In this document: one piece after another, positions 42,953-55,054 of the stretch | Position numbering within the stretch: position 1 is the first letter of the stretch | Layout: each line of letters starts with the position of its first letter | Origin: Okapia johnstoni | Lineage: Eukaryota > Chordata > Mammalia > Artiodactyla > Giraffidae | DNA: 64,000 nt | NCBI GenBank assembly: GCA_024291935.2 | Contig: JAGTYA010000026.1 | Span: forward strand, 1,661,501 to 1,725,500 | Reading direction: 5' to 3' | The notes under the pieces: model-generated | What the model was told of the DNA's origin: nothing | Databases searched by the model: none | What the model saw: only the letters and a program-made list of their open reading frames with translations | Position numbers and translations under genes: made by a program

Positions 42953-44067
42953 GCGTCCCACTGGTGAAGTTTCTCTGGAGACTCCTGACCGACACGGGGT
43001 CTCACGTCAGTGAACCTGCTACCAGGGGGCAGGCCGGTCTCCCGGAGGTACAGCATTGTGGCGCAGAGCTGGAGGCTCTACAGTGACAGCTGGGCATCCA
43101 GCTGTAAGGGTGTCCTGCTGGGCCCATGGGCGGCTCCTCCTCCTGCCCTCTGCTTTTCACAGGGCCAGCAGGCAGCACGGGGCTGGTTGGGGAAGGAGAC
43201 ATTGCCTGCCTGCCACGGGCTCCAAGGACCTTACAAGAATCCAGACCCCCAGCCTCACTGGGCAATGGGGAGCTGCTGGCCTGCCCAGCTACATGACCCA
43301 GTGCACGGACGACACCCCCTTCAGGACAGGCAGTTCGGGTCACCCTGCCGCCCATGTGCAGGGGTCCACCTCTCCCCCGGCCCAGAGGGGAGCTGAATGA
43401 GGAGTCCCAAAGGGAGGTGAGGTCCTTGCAAAGGGCGCAGCTGTGTGCCCACACAGGACTGGCACTGGCATTCTGCATCGCAGCTTCCCCAGCAGCCTCT
43501 GGGGCCCTGGGGTCCCTGGGTCACAAGGACCAAGTCCTGTGACCCCGGGGGCACCTCCACCAACTCTGCACGTTGCTCACAGTCAGCACCCCGACATGCC
43601 GCCTGGATGCAGGTGAGAGCAAAGCAGATGCCCGAACAAGGCTTCCTCATCCTGGGCACAGGGGACCAAGGTGCGGGGGGGTATGTCTCTGTCCCCTGGA
43701 CCCAGTGAGGACCTATGTTTTCACAGGGTTTGCTTGCGCTCTGCCACGCCGTTTTCACCGAAGTGACCTACCATGCCTCCTCCAGATCTCATGGGCAGGG
43801 AGCCTGGGGGGCAGGGGTGAACTCACGGTCAGCCGCCCATGGACTGAGCCGATGAAAGCAAGAGTCCATGTGGTCCTGATGCAGGGCCACACTGCTATCC
43901 CTGCAGGCGAAGGCAGAGGTGTCCCGCCTCTGGCTTTCTGCATCTTAGGACAGACCTGAACATGCAAAAACAAAGCCAGGTGTTCACTGGCCGGGCAGCC
44001 ACAGGCCGGGGGCGGGGGGTGGGCACATGCCTAGGTTTGTGCCGACTAAGAACACCTAAAGCAGGAA
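42953..44067. other. intergenic, one CTCF-like motif
   Basis: No exon or named repeat. The motif CTACCAGGGGGCAGG lies at 43018-43032. Confidence 0.4.
43018..43032 (+). promoter_or_regulatory. candidate CTCF site downstream of TSPAN32
   Basis: CTACCAGGGGGCAGG matches the CTCF core in the variant with T before ACC and GGCAG at the right end, a common natural form. It lies about 1.8 kb after the TSPAN32 polyadenylation signal and has the same orientation as the intron 3 motif. Confidence 0.5.
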
Positions 44068-44228
44068 TTCCAGTGGCTAAGCTTCTTGCCTTCCAACGCA
44101 GGGGATGTGGGTTCAATCCCCATTTGGGGAGCCAAGATCCCACATGCTTTGGGGCCGCAAAACCCAAACAAAAAACCGTAAAACAGAAGCTATATCATAA
44201 CAAAACTTCAATGAACACTTAAAAAAAG
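44068..44228 (+). mobile_element. CHR-type SINE, sense
   Basis: 'ttccagtggctaagcttctt', 'gttcaatccccatttgggga', 'cccacatgctttggggccgc', then an A-rich end. Confidence 0.85.
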
Positions 44229-44499
44229 AACACCTGCAGCTAGGGCTGCCCTTACACCACCACCTGATTTTAAGGTTCACTCCCACCTCTCAGCCTCTAT
44301 GGGGCGCAGCTCACAGGTTGACGACCTGATCCAGGGTCCTGTCCAGAGGCGGGGTGCCGAATCGCTGCACAAGCCACCCTCCAGGACATGGCCCATCGGT
44401 CCTCCCACTGCCTGCTCCAATTTCAGTGCTCACAGCAGCGCACACGTTTTCTTGCCCAAAACCTTAAAACGTTTGTCCATACAGTAGATGTTAATTTCC

Positions 44500-44790
44500 T
44501 GTTCCTGTTTTCATGATTATTGGCCACTTCTGTTTCCTATTCTGCCAAAGGTCTGTTTATGTCTTTTGCCCATTTTTTAAAATCAGATTCAATGTCTCTT
44601 TCTTCTGACATGTGGGGAAGTTTGTATTACTGGGCAGAAGTCATTTGTTACTTACATGGATTGTAAATATTGTCTTGTATTTGCGGCGTGGTTTTCACTT
44701 TCTTTATAGTGACTTCTGTGAACAAAGGTTCTTTGTTTTTTAGCTTTTGATGGAAACTTTAGTACAGAAAAGAAGTAGAAAAAGTAATAC
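44500..44790 (-). mobile_element. probable L1 fragment, antisense
   Basis: AT-rich. 'gtcttttgcccattttttaa' and 'gttttcactttctttatagt' are typical antisense L1 3' region blocks. Strongly diverged. Confidence 0.55.
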
Positions 44791-44805
44791 TTTGAGTATG
44801 CATAT

Positions 44806-44914
44806 ATCCACAGGGAAGACTAATTTTATGTGTCAGCTTGGCCAGATCCTGGTGTCCAGCTCTTTGGTCAAACACCAGTCAGATGTTGCCGTGAAGGTAT
44901 TTTTTGACGAGATT
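44806..44914 (+). mobile_element. old interspersed repeat, sense, left part
   Basis: 'tatgtgtcagcttggccaga' and 'ctttggtcaaacaccagtca' mark an old mammalian repeat, continuing after the CHR SINE at 45172. The other end of the same type appears antisense at 7238. Confidence 0.6.
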
Positions 44915-45171
44915 GCCATTTTTGTGTGTTTGCACCGAGTCTTCCTCGCTACACGTGGCTCTGCTCTAGCTCCGGCGAGCGGGGCTCCTCTCTGGTTGCA
45001 GGGCGCAGGTTTCTCGCTGCGGCGGCTTCTCCTGTGACAGAGCCCATGCTCCAGAGTGAGGGCTCAGCTAGCCCACGGCATGTGGGGTCCTCTGGGATCA
45101 GGGATCAAACCCATGGCCCCTGCACTGGAGGGTGGATTCCAGCAGGACCACCAGTGAAGTCTGACTGAACA
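44915..45171 (-). mobile_element. CHR-type SINE, antisense, inside the old repeat
   Basis: 'ctacacgtggctctgctcta', 'ctgcggcggcttctcctgtg', 'gggatcagggatcaaaccca', ending 'accaccagtgaagtc'. Splits the host repeat, so it is the younger insertion. Confidence 0.85.
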
Positions 45172-45455
45172 TTTCAATCAGGAGATTTGGAGTAAAACAG
45201 ATCACCTTCATCGAGTGGGTGGACCTTGCCCAGTCATTCAAAGGCCTTCAGAGCAAAGACTGAGTTTTCCCAGAAGAAGGATTTCAACCTCAAGAGCAAA
45301 ACACAGGGAAGCCAGCCTGGGCTCCTGCCCGCCGAGTTGCCCGTGGAGCTCAGATGTGCCCCTCTCCCGACTGCATGAACCGGTTCCCTAGAATAAATAT
45401 CTTGTTCTTCTTTCTCTCTCCTTATATATAGACACACATACTCATACACACAGGT
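45172..45455 (+). mobile_element. old interspersed repeat, sense, right part
   Basis: Continues from 44914: 'gtgggtggaccttgcccagt', 'aaaggccttcagagcaaaga', an AATAAA at about 45392 and a TATATA/CACACA end. Confidence 0.6.
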
Positions 45456-46165
45456 GTATTTGCTTTAAGATATATGGGTGTAAGATTCTTAAAGTCAATT
45501 CTGTATGTCATGACACAGAAATTGAATAGACAAGTAGTTCAGGATTCATCTTCAAAAAAGGAAGCTGTTCCCCAGCAGACCCACAATCCCACTGCCATGC
45601 GGCCGAGTTAGCAAGAATTCCCTCACAGCACTGAGAACACAAGGCGGGTTCCATTTCCACCACGTCTCCTATTAGCTCTTACTGCTGGATTGTTCATGCC
45701 TAGAGTCTGCCAAGCCCCTGCCCTGGGTGTGTCTCTTCAGTCTTTTCTGATTTACAGCAGTTTCCTCCCAGCCTCAGCATTTCTCCCTGAGCCACGAACT
45801 CATTTCGGGAGCCCGGTCAGCGGCCCAGAGGCCCCAGGCTCTGGAGGTGGTGTCCTCCTGGTGCCAGTTGAAGTGTGCGTCTCTCCCCCGTTTTGCTTGT
45901 AACTGGAAGTGATCACTGAAGGCTTGGTGAGGTGGCAGCTCGCCCGCCTTGGAGGCAACCCTGCCCGGGAAGACGTGCCTGCTTGTCGCACAGGGGACGG
46001 CAGCTGTTTCCACTGTAAAGTTACACCTCTCCCTTACCATGAGCAAACAATCCGTGGGCGTCCTGGGGACAATTGTTCCCCAGCGGGCACCTTCCTCCTG
46101 GCTGCAGCGTCTGTTGAATTGGTTATGACACTAGGCGTGGCAACACGGCAAGTTGCTGTTGTGAT
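45456..46165. other. no recognisable feature
   Basis: Intergenic. No exon or repeat named. Confidence 0.4.
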
Positions 46166-46364
46166 AGTGAAAGTGTTGGTCACTCAGTCGTACCCGACTC
46201 TTTTCAACCCTGTGGACTGTAGCCTACCAGGCTCCTCTGTCCATGGAATTCTCCAGGCAAGAATACTAGAGTGGGAAGTCATTCCCATCTCCAGGGGATC
46301 TTCCTGACCTAGGGATTGAACCCAGCTCTCCCGCATTACAGGCGATTCATTACCATCTGTTGTG
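46166..46364 (-). mobile_element. Bov-tA/Bov-A SINE, antisense
   Basis: 'aaagtgttggtcactcagtc' to 'ttacaggcgattcattacca'. Complete. Confidence 0.95.
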
Positions 46365-46599
46365 ATAGGCAGCATATAAATTAGCTCCATCAAGCCCTGC
46401 CTCCTACTGGTCACACCCCCCATGCAACCCCCTTTGTCGAGAGCATGTGGGCTGATCTAGTGAGTGACTTACCTCCAACGACTGAATGAGGGAACAGTGA
46501 TGGGGTGTCTTCTGAGGCTAGATCGAGCTTCCATCCTCTTATCCTCTTTGCTCACTCTGCTGGGAGCGGCGACCGTATAGAGGGCTGTCCTGTAAAGGA

Positions 46600-46946
46600 A
46601 GAACTGATGCTTTTGAACTGTGGTGTTGGAGGAGACTCTTGAGAGTCCCTTGGACTGCAAGGCGATCCAACCAGCCCATCCTAAAGGAAATCAACCCTGA
46701 ATATTCATTGAAAGGACTGAGGCTGAAACTGAAGCTCCAATACTTTGGCCACCTGATATGAAGAACCTAATCATTGGAAAAGACCCTGATGCTGGGAGAG
46801 ATTGAGGGTAGGAGGAGAAGGGGACGACAGAGGATGAGATGGCTGGATGGCATCACTGACTCAATGGACATGGGTTTGAGTAAACTCCGTGGTGCAGTCC
46901 ATGGGGTCACAAAGAGTCAGACATGACTTAGCAACTGAACAACAGC
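46600..46946 (+). mobile_element. BovB LINE 3' end, sense
   Basis: 'gaactgatgcttttgaactg' to 'acttagcaactgaacaacag'. 5'-truncated, with a small deletion near the end. Confidence 0.95.
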
Positions 46947-47857
46947 TGTAAGATTTAAAACGTTTTCTTCTTTTTTTTGTTTTTTTTTATGTATTGTTTG
47001 TGTGAAAAATATTATAAATCTATTACAGTACAGGACTACATAGCCGATGATGTTAGCTGGATATCTAGGCTGACTTTTTTAGACTTACAAACGTGATCTC
47101 AGAACAGAACTTGTTTGTATGTAGGGGACTTGATGTGTCGCATTTGGGGCCAAGCTGCCTCATACAACTGCAGACAGCTAACGTGCTGTTTTTGCTACTC
47201 CTTCTGTGTCCCTTAGATGACCCTTCTCTAGAAAGATGCTTTCCTTCAACCGAGACCACTTGTGAACTAGGAAGATTCTTAATTTGACTTCTTCTTGAGT
47301 CGGTTCGGTCCATTCACAATTTTCTATCAGTGTTTTTGTTTCATTGAGGTTTTCAATTTTCACAGCCTACAACTTTTTTTCTGACGCTCTATTTTGAAAT
47401 AATTAAAGCTTTACAGGAAGTTGCAAAGAAATATATGGGGAGATGCTGGGCACTCTTCTCCCCTCCTCCAGAAAGCCTGATGGCAGAAACTGCTGTCTCA
47501 GCTGACCCCTCCCGGGTCTTACAGTTGCTACTCAAAACCTAACTAACGGACAAGAAAATGGGGAAAGGGCCGGCCGGACTCAAGGGCTCTCCCTGGGAGG
47601 GTGGAATCTTTAGATCATCATTAAGAAATAGATTAATAAAGGGGGCATTGATGGGGGCAAAACAAAGGTCTTCACATAGCTCTCTCAAGGGTGGGTGGGC
47701 CAAAGGGAGGTCTTGCTGGTCCCCAAACATTAACGGGCCCTGAACAAGTCTGGCCTGTTTCCACCAGTTTGGAGGAAATCAACAAACAGAAGTCACAAAG
47801 AGGAAGCAGACCTAGACTCTCTGGGGACAATGATCAGGCAACTTAATCAGAATGAAA
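46947..47857. other. AT-rich intergenic, unassigned
   Basis: T-rich patch at 46968-46992. 47540-47820 may be ERV/LTR-derived but no diagnostic motif is present. Confidence 0.3.
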
Positions 47858-48204
47858 GTTGACACTATATACAATAGTCAGGGCATGGAAGCAACCCAAA
47901 TGTCCATGTACGGATGAATGGATAAAGACATGGTATATATATACTATCGAATATTACTCAGCCACAAAAAGGAAGAAAATAATGCTATTTGCAGCAACAT
48001 GGATGGACCTAGAGATTGTCTACTGAGTAATTCAGACGGAGAAAGACAAACACATGATACTGCTTTTGTGTGGAATCTAAAATATGATACCAATGAGCTT
48101 ATTTACGAAACAGAAATAGAGCCACAGATGCAGAAAACAAAAGTGTGCTTGCCAGGAGGAAGGCGGAGGATAAGTTGGGAGACTGGGACTCGCACACACA
48201 CCAC
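47858..48204 (+). mobile_element. L1 3' end, part 1 of 3 (host of nested BovBs)
   Basis: 'catggaagcaacccaaatgt', 'gaatattactcagccacaaa' and 'agcaacatggatggacctag' are the ruminant L1 3' region. It continues at 48568 and 50948 after two BovB insertions. Confidence 0.9.
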
Positions 48205-48567
48205 CGCAGCTGCTGCAGTGGCTCCGTCAGTCAGGCGCGTCTGACTCTTTGTGGCCCCGTGGACCACAGCACACCAGGCTTCCCCGTCCTTCACTGTCCC
48301 CCAGAGTTTGCTAAAATTTATGTCCATCGAGCCGGTGATGCCATCCAACCATCTCATCTTCTGTGGCCCCCTTCTCCTCCTGCCCTCAATCTTTCCCAGA
48401 ATCGGGGTCTTTTCCAATGAGTCAGCTCTTCACATCAGGTGGCCAAAGTATTGCAGCTTCAGCATCCGTCCTTCCGATGAATATTCAGGACTGATTTCCT
48501 TTAGAATCGATCAGCTTGATCTCCTTGCTGTCCAAGGGGCTCTCAAGAATCTTCTCCAACAACACAT
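48205..48567 (-). mobile_element. BovB LINE 3' end, antisense (first nested)
   Basis: 'ctccgtcagtcaggcgcgtc' to 'aatcttctccaacaacacat'. 5'-truncated short copy inside the L1 3' end. Confidence 0.9.
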
Positions 48568-48769
48568 TTCGTATACAAAATAGATAACTAATAAGATAAT
48601 AATAATATAAAATAGATAACTAATAATAAGTATAGCACAGGAAACTCTGCTCAATACTCTGTAATGACCTATATGGGAAAAGAATCTGAAAACGAGTGGG
48701 TGTGTGTGTATGTAAAACTGATCCACGTTGCTGGACACCTGCAACTAACACAAAATTGTAATCAACTAT
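48568..48769 (+). mobile_element. L1 3' end, part 2 of 3
   Basis: 'aaaatagataactaataata' to 'aattgtaatcaactat' is the natural continuation of the L1 3' UTR, ending in the 10-bp AATCAACTAT at 48760-48769, which is repeated at 50948. Confidence 0.9.
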
Positions 48770-50947
48770 CAGTTCAGTTCAGTTCAGTTCACTCCCTCAG
48801 TCGTGTCCGACTTTTTGCAACCCCATGGGCTTCAGCACGCCAGGCCTCCCTGTCCATCACCAACTCCCGGAGCTTACTCAAACTCATGTCCATCGAGTCA
48901 GTGATGCCATCCAACCATCTCATCCTCTGTCGCCCCCTTCTCCTCCTGCCTTCAATCTTTCCCAGCATCAGGGACTTTTCCAATGAGTCAGTTCTTCTCG
49001 TCAGATGGTCAAAGTATTGGAGTTTCAGCTTCAACATCAGTCCTTCCAATGAACACCCAGGACTGATCTCCTTTAGGATGGGCTGGTTGGATCTCCTTGC
49101 AGTCCAAGGGACTCTCAAGAGTCTTTCCCAACACCACAGTTCAAAAGCATCAATTCTTCTGCCCTCAGCTTTCTTTTTGGTCCAACTCTCACATCCATAC
49201 ATGACCACTGGAAAAACCACAGCTTTGACTAGATGGACCTTTGTTGGCAAAGTAATCTCTCTGCTTTTTAATATGCTGTCTAGGTTGGTCATAGCTTTTC
49301 TTCCAAGGAGCAAGCATCTTTTAATTTCATGGCTGCGGTCACCATCCGCAGTGATTTGGGAGCCCAAAAAAATAGTCAGCCACTGTTTCCACTGTTTCCC
49401 CATCTATTTGCCATGAAGTGATGGGACCAGATGCCATGATCTTAGTTTTCTGAATGTTGAGCTTTAAGCCAACTTTTTCACTCTCCTCTTTCATTTTCAT
49501 CAAGAGGCTCGTTAGTTCTTCTTCACTTTCCGCCATAAGGGTGGTATCATCTGTGTATCTGAGATTATTGATATTTCTCCCAGCAATCTTGATTCTAGCT
49601 TGTGCTTCATCTAGCCTGGCATTTTGCATAATGTACTCTGCATATAAGTTAAATAAGCAGGGTGACAATATACAGCCTTGACGTACTCCTTTTCCTATTT
49701 GGAACCAGTCTGTTGTTCCATGTCCAGTTCTAACTGTTGCTTCCTGACCTGCATACAGGTTTCTCAAGAGACAGGTCAGATGGTCTGGTATTCCCATCTC
49801 TTTCAGAATTTTCCACAGTTTGTTGTGATCCACACAGTCAAAGGCTTTGGCATAGTCAATAGAGCAGAAGTAGATGTTTTGCTGGAATTCTCTTGCTTTT
49901 TCGATGATCCAGCAGATGTTGGCAATTTGATCTCTGGTTCCTCTGCCTTTTCTAAATCCAGTTTGAACATCTGGCAGTTCTCGATTCATATACTGTTGAA
50001 GCCTGGATTGGAGAATTTTGAGCATTACTTTACTAGCATGTGAGATGAGTGCAATTGTGTGGTAGTTTGAGCATTCTTTGGCATTGCCTTTCTTTGGGAT
50101 TGGAAGGAAAACTGACCTTTTCCAGTCGTGTGGCCACTGCTGAGTTTTCCAAATTTGCTGGCATATTGAATGCAGCACTTTCACCGCATCATCTTTTAAG
50201 ATTTGAAATAGCTCAACCGGAATTCCATCACCTCTACTAGCTTTGTTCGTAGTGATGCTTCCTAAGGCCCACTTGACATCACATTCCAGGATGTCTGGCT
50301 CTAGATGTGATCACACCATCATGATTACCTGGGTCATGAAGATCTTTTTTGTACAATTCTTCTGTGTATTCTTGCCACCTCTTCTTAATATCTTCTGCTT
50401 CTGTTAGGTCCGCACCATTTCTGTCCTTTATCGAGCCCATGTTTGCATGAAATGTTCCCTTGGTATCTCTAATTTTCTTGAAGAGATCTCTAGTCTTTCC
50501 CATTCTGTTGTCTCCCTCTATTTCTTTTCATTGGTCGCTGAGGAAGGCTTTCTGATCTCTCCTTGCTATTCTTTGGAACTCTGCATTCAGATGGGAATAT
50601 CTTTCCTTTTCTCCTTTGCCTTTAGCTTCTCTTCTTTTCTCAGCATTTTTAAGGCCTACTCAGACAACCATTTTGCCTTTTTGCATTTCTTTTTCTTGAG
50701 GATGGTCTTGATCCCTGTCTCCTGTACAATGTCATGAACCTCTGTCCATAGTTTTTCAGACACTGTGTCTATCAGATCTAAACCCTTGAATCTGTATGTC
50801 ACGTCCACTGTATAATCATAAGGGTTAGGTCATACCTGATGGTCTAGTGGTTTTCCCTACTTTCTTCAATATAAGTCTGAATTTGGCAATAAGGAGTTCA
50901 TGATCTGAATCACAGTCAGCTCCCGGTCTTGTTTTGCTGTATATATA
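48770..50947 (-). mobile_element. BovB LINE, antisense, 2.2 kb, with large RT frame
   Basis: 3' end at the left with the TTCAG repeat tail (48770-48790). On the minus strand it codes for a 281-codon RT stretch (49339-50184) with 'IPKKGNAKECSNYHTIALIS', 'YAKAFDCVDH', 'GVRQGCILSPCLFNLY' and a catalytic box YTDD at 49546-49557 where the deleted copy has YADD. The C-terminal domain follows in another frame (48789-49403). 5'-truncated; no endonuclease domain. Flanked by the perfect 10-bp direct repeat AATCAACTAT. Confidence 0.97.
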
Positions 50948-50976
50948 AATCAACTATACTCCAAGTATAAAAAAAG
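50948..50976 (+). mobile_element. L1 3' end, part 3 of 3
   Basis: 'aatcaactatactccaagta' followed by the A-rich end. Completes the L1 interrupted at 48769. Confidence 0.85.
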
Positions 50977-51826
50977 AAGACAAAAGTGGACCGAAGAGTC
51001 CCTCACTCAACCCTCTGCTGGGGCCCGAGAGCCTTGTGTGGAGTGGACCCCAGGGTCAGGGGTGGAGGGACGGGGTACAGGACTCCTCAGTGTCAGAGCC
51101 CTGCGCACGGTGGGACCAACACGGACTGGAGAAGCCAAGAGTCAGAACAGCGGGGTGAGCAGAGCACAGGGCCGCGGGCCACGCAGGACGATGCAGTCAG
51201 GACGTTTGGATGGCCCTTGGTGCAGAAGTCACACCTCCTTCACCTAGTGGTTTATGAAGTGGACATTATACCGCAGTAGGGGATGCATCCCCTGCCTAGT
51301 ATTATGAAACCAAGCCCTGTAGATGGACCCCAGTGGAGGCCACTGAGAGCAACGCCAGGGTGAATGGAATTAGGGTCGAAGTTCCGAGATGCCTCGGGAT
51401 GCTTGGACAGGCTTTATGTGACGCCATTGGGCCTCTTCCACCCGATTGTGCTGGGGGATAGGGTGGACGTGGTGCCCGGCTCGGGGCCATTTCTCCTGCG
51501 TGGTCTTGTAAAGCATGTAACTCCACCTTTCAAGCCGTGTTCACTGGACGCACTGAATGGGAACCAGTAAGATGACCTGAGCCACCCACCAGGGAGTAGA
51601 AGCTGGGGTGCCGGGCGGGCCGGTCCTTGTGCAATGCCCTGCGTGCAGCCAAGACAGCAGCTCAAGGCAGCACCCGTGGGCACCTCCTAGTGATGACCAC
51701 CGGGACCTCAGACGAGAGAACTTCTGTCTGTGAGGAGTTAGCAAACACCCACCTGTTGTTTGCCTTGTTATCAAACACCCACTGGAGCTATCCTGGTAGC
51801 TGAAGGACAAAAAACGGTCATGAAGG
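50977..51826. other. no recognisable feature
   Basis: Intergenic sequence, moderately GC-rich. No exon or repeat named. Confidence 0.4.
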
Positions 51827-52070
51827 GCTTCCCTGGTGGTCCAGTGGTTAAGAATCCACTTTGCAATGCAGGAGACGCCGGTTTGATCCTTGGTCCAGGA
51901 AGATCCCACACGCCACAGGACAACTAAGGCCGAGCGCCCCCACGACTGAGGCTGACCTCCACAACGAGAGAAGTCACCGCAGTGAGGGGCTGGAGCAACT
52001 AGAGAAAGGCTGGCGCGTGACAACAAAGACCCAGCACAGCCCCCAAATAAAACACAGGAATTAAAAAAAC
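51827..52070 (+). mobile_element. CHR-type SINE, sense, near full length
   Basis: 'gggcttccctggtggtccag', 'ggtttgatccttggtccagg', 'acaaagacccagcacagccc', then an A-rich end. Confidence 0.95.
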
Positions 52071-53389
52071 ACACCATGAAACCTGGAATCCCCCCAACGT
52101 CCAGGAAGACATGGAAGAGGGCTCTAAGGGGGTGGAGGTGCCCCGAAGAGCTCCAGGGTGACGTGGACACGCTTTCTACTGGGTGGTGCAGACTGGGGAC
52201 CACAAGGGCCCCCCCCCACACAGGGAGCCTCTCCTTCCCTGGGACTGACCTCAGGAGGAGCTGCTGGGCCATGCTGTCCCTCGGACGGGGCCCGACTCGA
52301 GCTCTCCCCTGGCCAACCAAGAGCGGCTCGGTGTGCAGATGGCAGCCACATCCTGTCTGCACAGACCCACTCTGGCCGAGCCATACGCAGCTCAGCCTGG
52401 CGACGAGCAGGCTGGCGCGTGCTCTCCTCAAAGCGGGGGAAGAACCGGATGGTAGGGAAAGTCCTGGCATTTGGGTTTTTACCAACGTGTAGGCAGCGGC
52501 CAAAGACCAGGCCATCTGGTCGGGCAGGAAGCCCGTGGAAACCTGGCCTATTACAGGGACGTCCATGAAGAATGCAGCCCCATGGAAATCTCTGTGGGAA
52601 TCTGTGGGTGCACTCAGGTAGGCACGTCAGTGCCCATCAGCACAGCCCTGTCGCAGGTTCAGAGACGACTGGAATTGGCAAGCAGATCCCCATGTCCTCA
52701 CCTGCGGCGTGCACCTGGGGGCCCAGGGTGGGTGGATGCGGGGGCACCGCAGGGGGATGGGGTCCGCAGCCTCAGAGGCACAGCACCCCGAGAAGAGGTG
52801 AAGGTGGCTGAGGGCCGTGTGGCCAGTTCCCAGGGCCGTGGGGAAGCCCCTGTGGAAGCTGGCAGGCGAGACTGAGGCTGGGAGCCCATGGTCTGCATGG
52901 GGGTCCCGATGGGAACAGACGCTCGCTCCGGATGGCGTCTGGCTGACCCAGACGCTCAGAGCCATGAGAAACCGGAACGTGGGTTGCGCCAATCTGGGCG
53001 GCCAACTGCCGGGGCTTCGGGGCGAGGAGCTCTGTAGGACCGGGAGTGTGCAGCCTGGGAGCGTGGGTCTGAGGGACGAGGGGGCCGGCCGGTGGAGCAT
53101 GGGGGGTGGGGGGCACGCACATGGGCGCCCACTCTGTGTGGGGGGCCGGCGGTGACCCCCCTGGGCCGACGCTTCTGTCTTCCAGGTGGATCGGGGGCAG
53201 CGAGGCTGGAGAGGATGCTGGCGTCATTGTGCAATTCCTGCCCGGCTGGAGGGGGCGGGCGGGCGCTGTTCTTCCTTCCCCAGACCACTTCAGTTTTTTT
53301 CCCAAGTGGTGCAACACCGAAAAGACCAAGTCTGCAACCACCGTGCCAGAAGCAGGGGGGGCTCTTACATGAGAAACGGCAACTGTGTG
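52071..53389. other. GC-rich intergenic, unassigned
   Basis: Long open frames exist on both strands (e.g. minus 51541-52566, which also crosses the SINE), but none has a recognisable domain. No exon supported. Confidence 0.35.
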
Positions 53390-53535
53390 TTAACTTTTAA
53401 TTTTTTATTGGAGTAGAATTGCCTTACAATGTTCTGATAGTGTCTGCTGTCCAGTGAAGTCGGTCAGTCATATACACACGCGTACCTCTTCCCTCTTGGA
53501 CCTCTCTCCCACCCCACCCCCTGACCGGAATTGGT
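53390..53535 (-). mobile_element. L1 3' end, antisense
   Basis: 'ttattggagtagaattgcct' to 'tcagtcatatacacacgcgt'. Same module as 19895-20112. Confidence 0.8.
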
Positions 53536-53544
53536 ATAAAGACA

Positions 53545-53605
53545 CTTGTTTAGTCACTAAGTCCTGTCCGACTCTTTAGTGACCCCATGCACTACCGTGT
53601 GTGAA
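53545..53605 (-). mobile_element. Bov SINE fragment, antisense
   Basis: 'tttagtcactaagtcctgtc' then 'ctctttagtgaccccatgca'. Head only. Confidence 0.75.
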
Positions 53606-53639
53606 ACAGGTGACTGGCGGGAAGCCGCTATGTAACCCA

Positions 53640-54200
53640 GGGAGCTCAGCTCAGCCTCCGGGACGACCTACAGGCGGGGGTGTAACTGTGGTTTTAAACC
53701 CGAACACCTGCGGGCCTAAAGAGGCCAGGGGGGCCGTGCCACCCCATTTGGCAAACCCCGGGCTGACAGAAGACGTAGCTAGCCCTGCACCCTCCTGGAC
53801 AGGAGTGGACTGAGGGGCGGCACTGTCGGGGCTCATATCCCAGCTGAAATCTAGACCAGCTCGTCCGGGTACCAGGGAGAGAAGGAACAGCAGCTGGGGG
53901 CAACGGGGGAACCCACAGGTCCTGTGATGTGAGGAAGGAAACCCAGTGTTTTGCCAGCGCCGGAGGGAGGCTCAGAGCCGGCCACGCTGGTTCTCGTTTC
54001 AGTTTCACCAGCGGCCTGAAAGGTCAGGCCACAGGGCCAAGGCCAGTCCTGCTTTGGAGCCTGACCAGATCGGCCTGCAGTCCTGAGGGGCCTCGCCCTG
54101 GGGGACATTCCCACCCGGCGTGACAATGGGCTGGGCTGATTCTACCAATGCGCCCATATCCTTTGACTTCTACAATCGTTTTGCTGTAAGGGATCCAGTC
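53640..54200 (-). pseudogene. possible ERV-derived remnant
   Basis: Minus-strand frames (53851-54126, 54024-54362) have a weak ERV-like look and the region resembles the style of the other remnants. No catalytic motif is visible. Low-confidence call. Confidence 0.25.
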
Positions 54201-54293
54201 AGTGACCAGAGGGTGGCCTGTGATACAAGAAAAAAACAAATATTTGGCCTTTGCTCTGGCCCTTGACACAGAGTCCCTAGAGCCCGTGCCATT

Positions 54294-54430
54294 TCTTGGG
54301 ACGTCCCTAGCGGTCCAGTGGCTGGGACTCTGCACTTCTGCTGCAGAGGACAAGGGCTCCATCCCTGGTCAGGAAACTAAGGTCCCGTATCCTGCACAGA
54401 GTGGGAAAAAAAAAAAATTAAAGAAATAAA
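54294..54430 (+). mobile_element. CHR-type SINE, sense, with poly(A)
   Basis: 'gggacgtccctagcggtcca', 'ctccatccctggtcaggaaa', then a poly(A) of about 12. Confidence 0.85.
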
Positions 54431-55054
54431 ACCCTTCCATCTCTGAAGTCACGAACATGCTTTGTGAGCTAAGGGGACGACAGGTGTCTGGGGGCCCCTA
54501 GGTCCTTTTAGGACGAGCGCTGGTCTCCGAAAGGATCCGGCGTGATTAGAGGGTTGGCCCTGTCTGCCCCGCCCCCGGACCCCTGGCAGGGAGAGCGGCT
54601 GGGGGCTCCGTCCTGTGGCCGGGGTGTGGTTGGGGGCCCGTGGAGGGGCCAGGAGGGCAGTGTCCCCAGGCGATCATGGAAACTCCACGCCGCCCCCCTC
54701 CCTCCCCTCCTCACCCAAGCACCGCGTCCATCCGGCTGTCCCCGACGTGTGCCTTTTATAATAAACAGGTGCTAGTGAGTGAAGCCCTCTCCTGAGTTCT
54801 GTGAGCCGTCCTAGGAAATGATCAAAGCTGATGGGGGCGGGGGTGGGAAACCCCAATTCACAGTCAGAATTGGAGGCGGTCTGGACTCGGGAAAGGTGTG
54901 GGGACCATCTTGTGGGGCTGAGTCGTTAACCTGGGGGTCTGACAGTAAGCCAGGTGGACATTGTCAGAATAGACTTGGACCCTCTCCCCACTGGGGTCCA
55001 GAGACTCAGAAAAGTGGCTGTGGTGTTGGAACACCCCCCACCTCCAGCCAGGGG
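54431..55054. other. no recognisable feature
   Basis: GC-rich intergenic sequence. Nothing supportable. Confidence 0.4.

Noticed and set aside
51541..52566. 341-codon minus-strand frame
   Set aside because: Runs through a CHR SINE and GC-rich DNA. No recognisable domain and no splice context.
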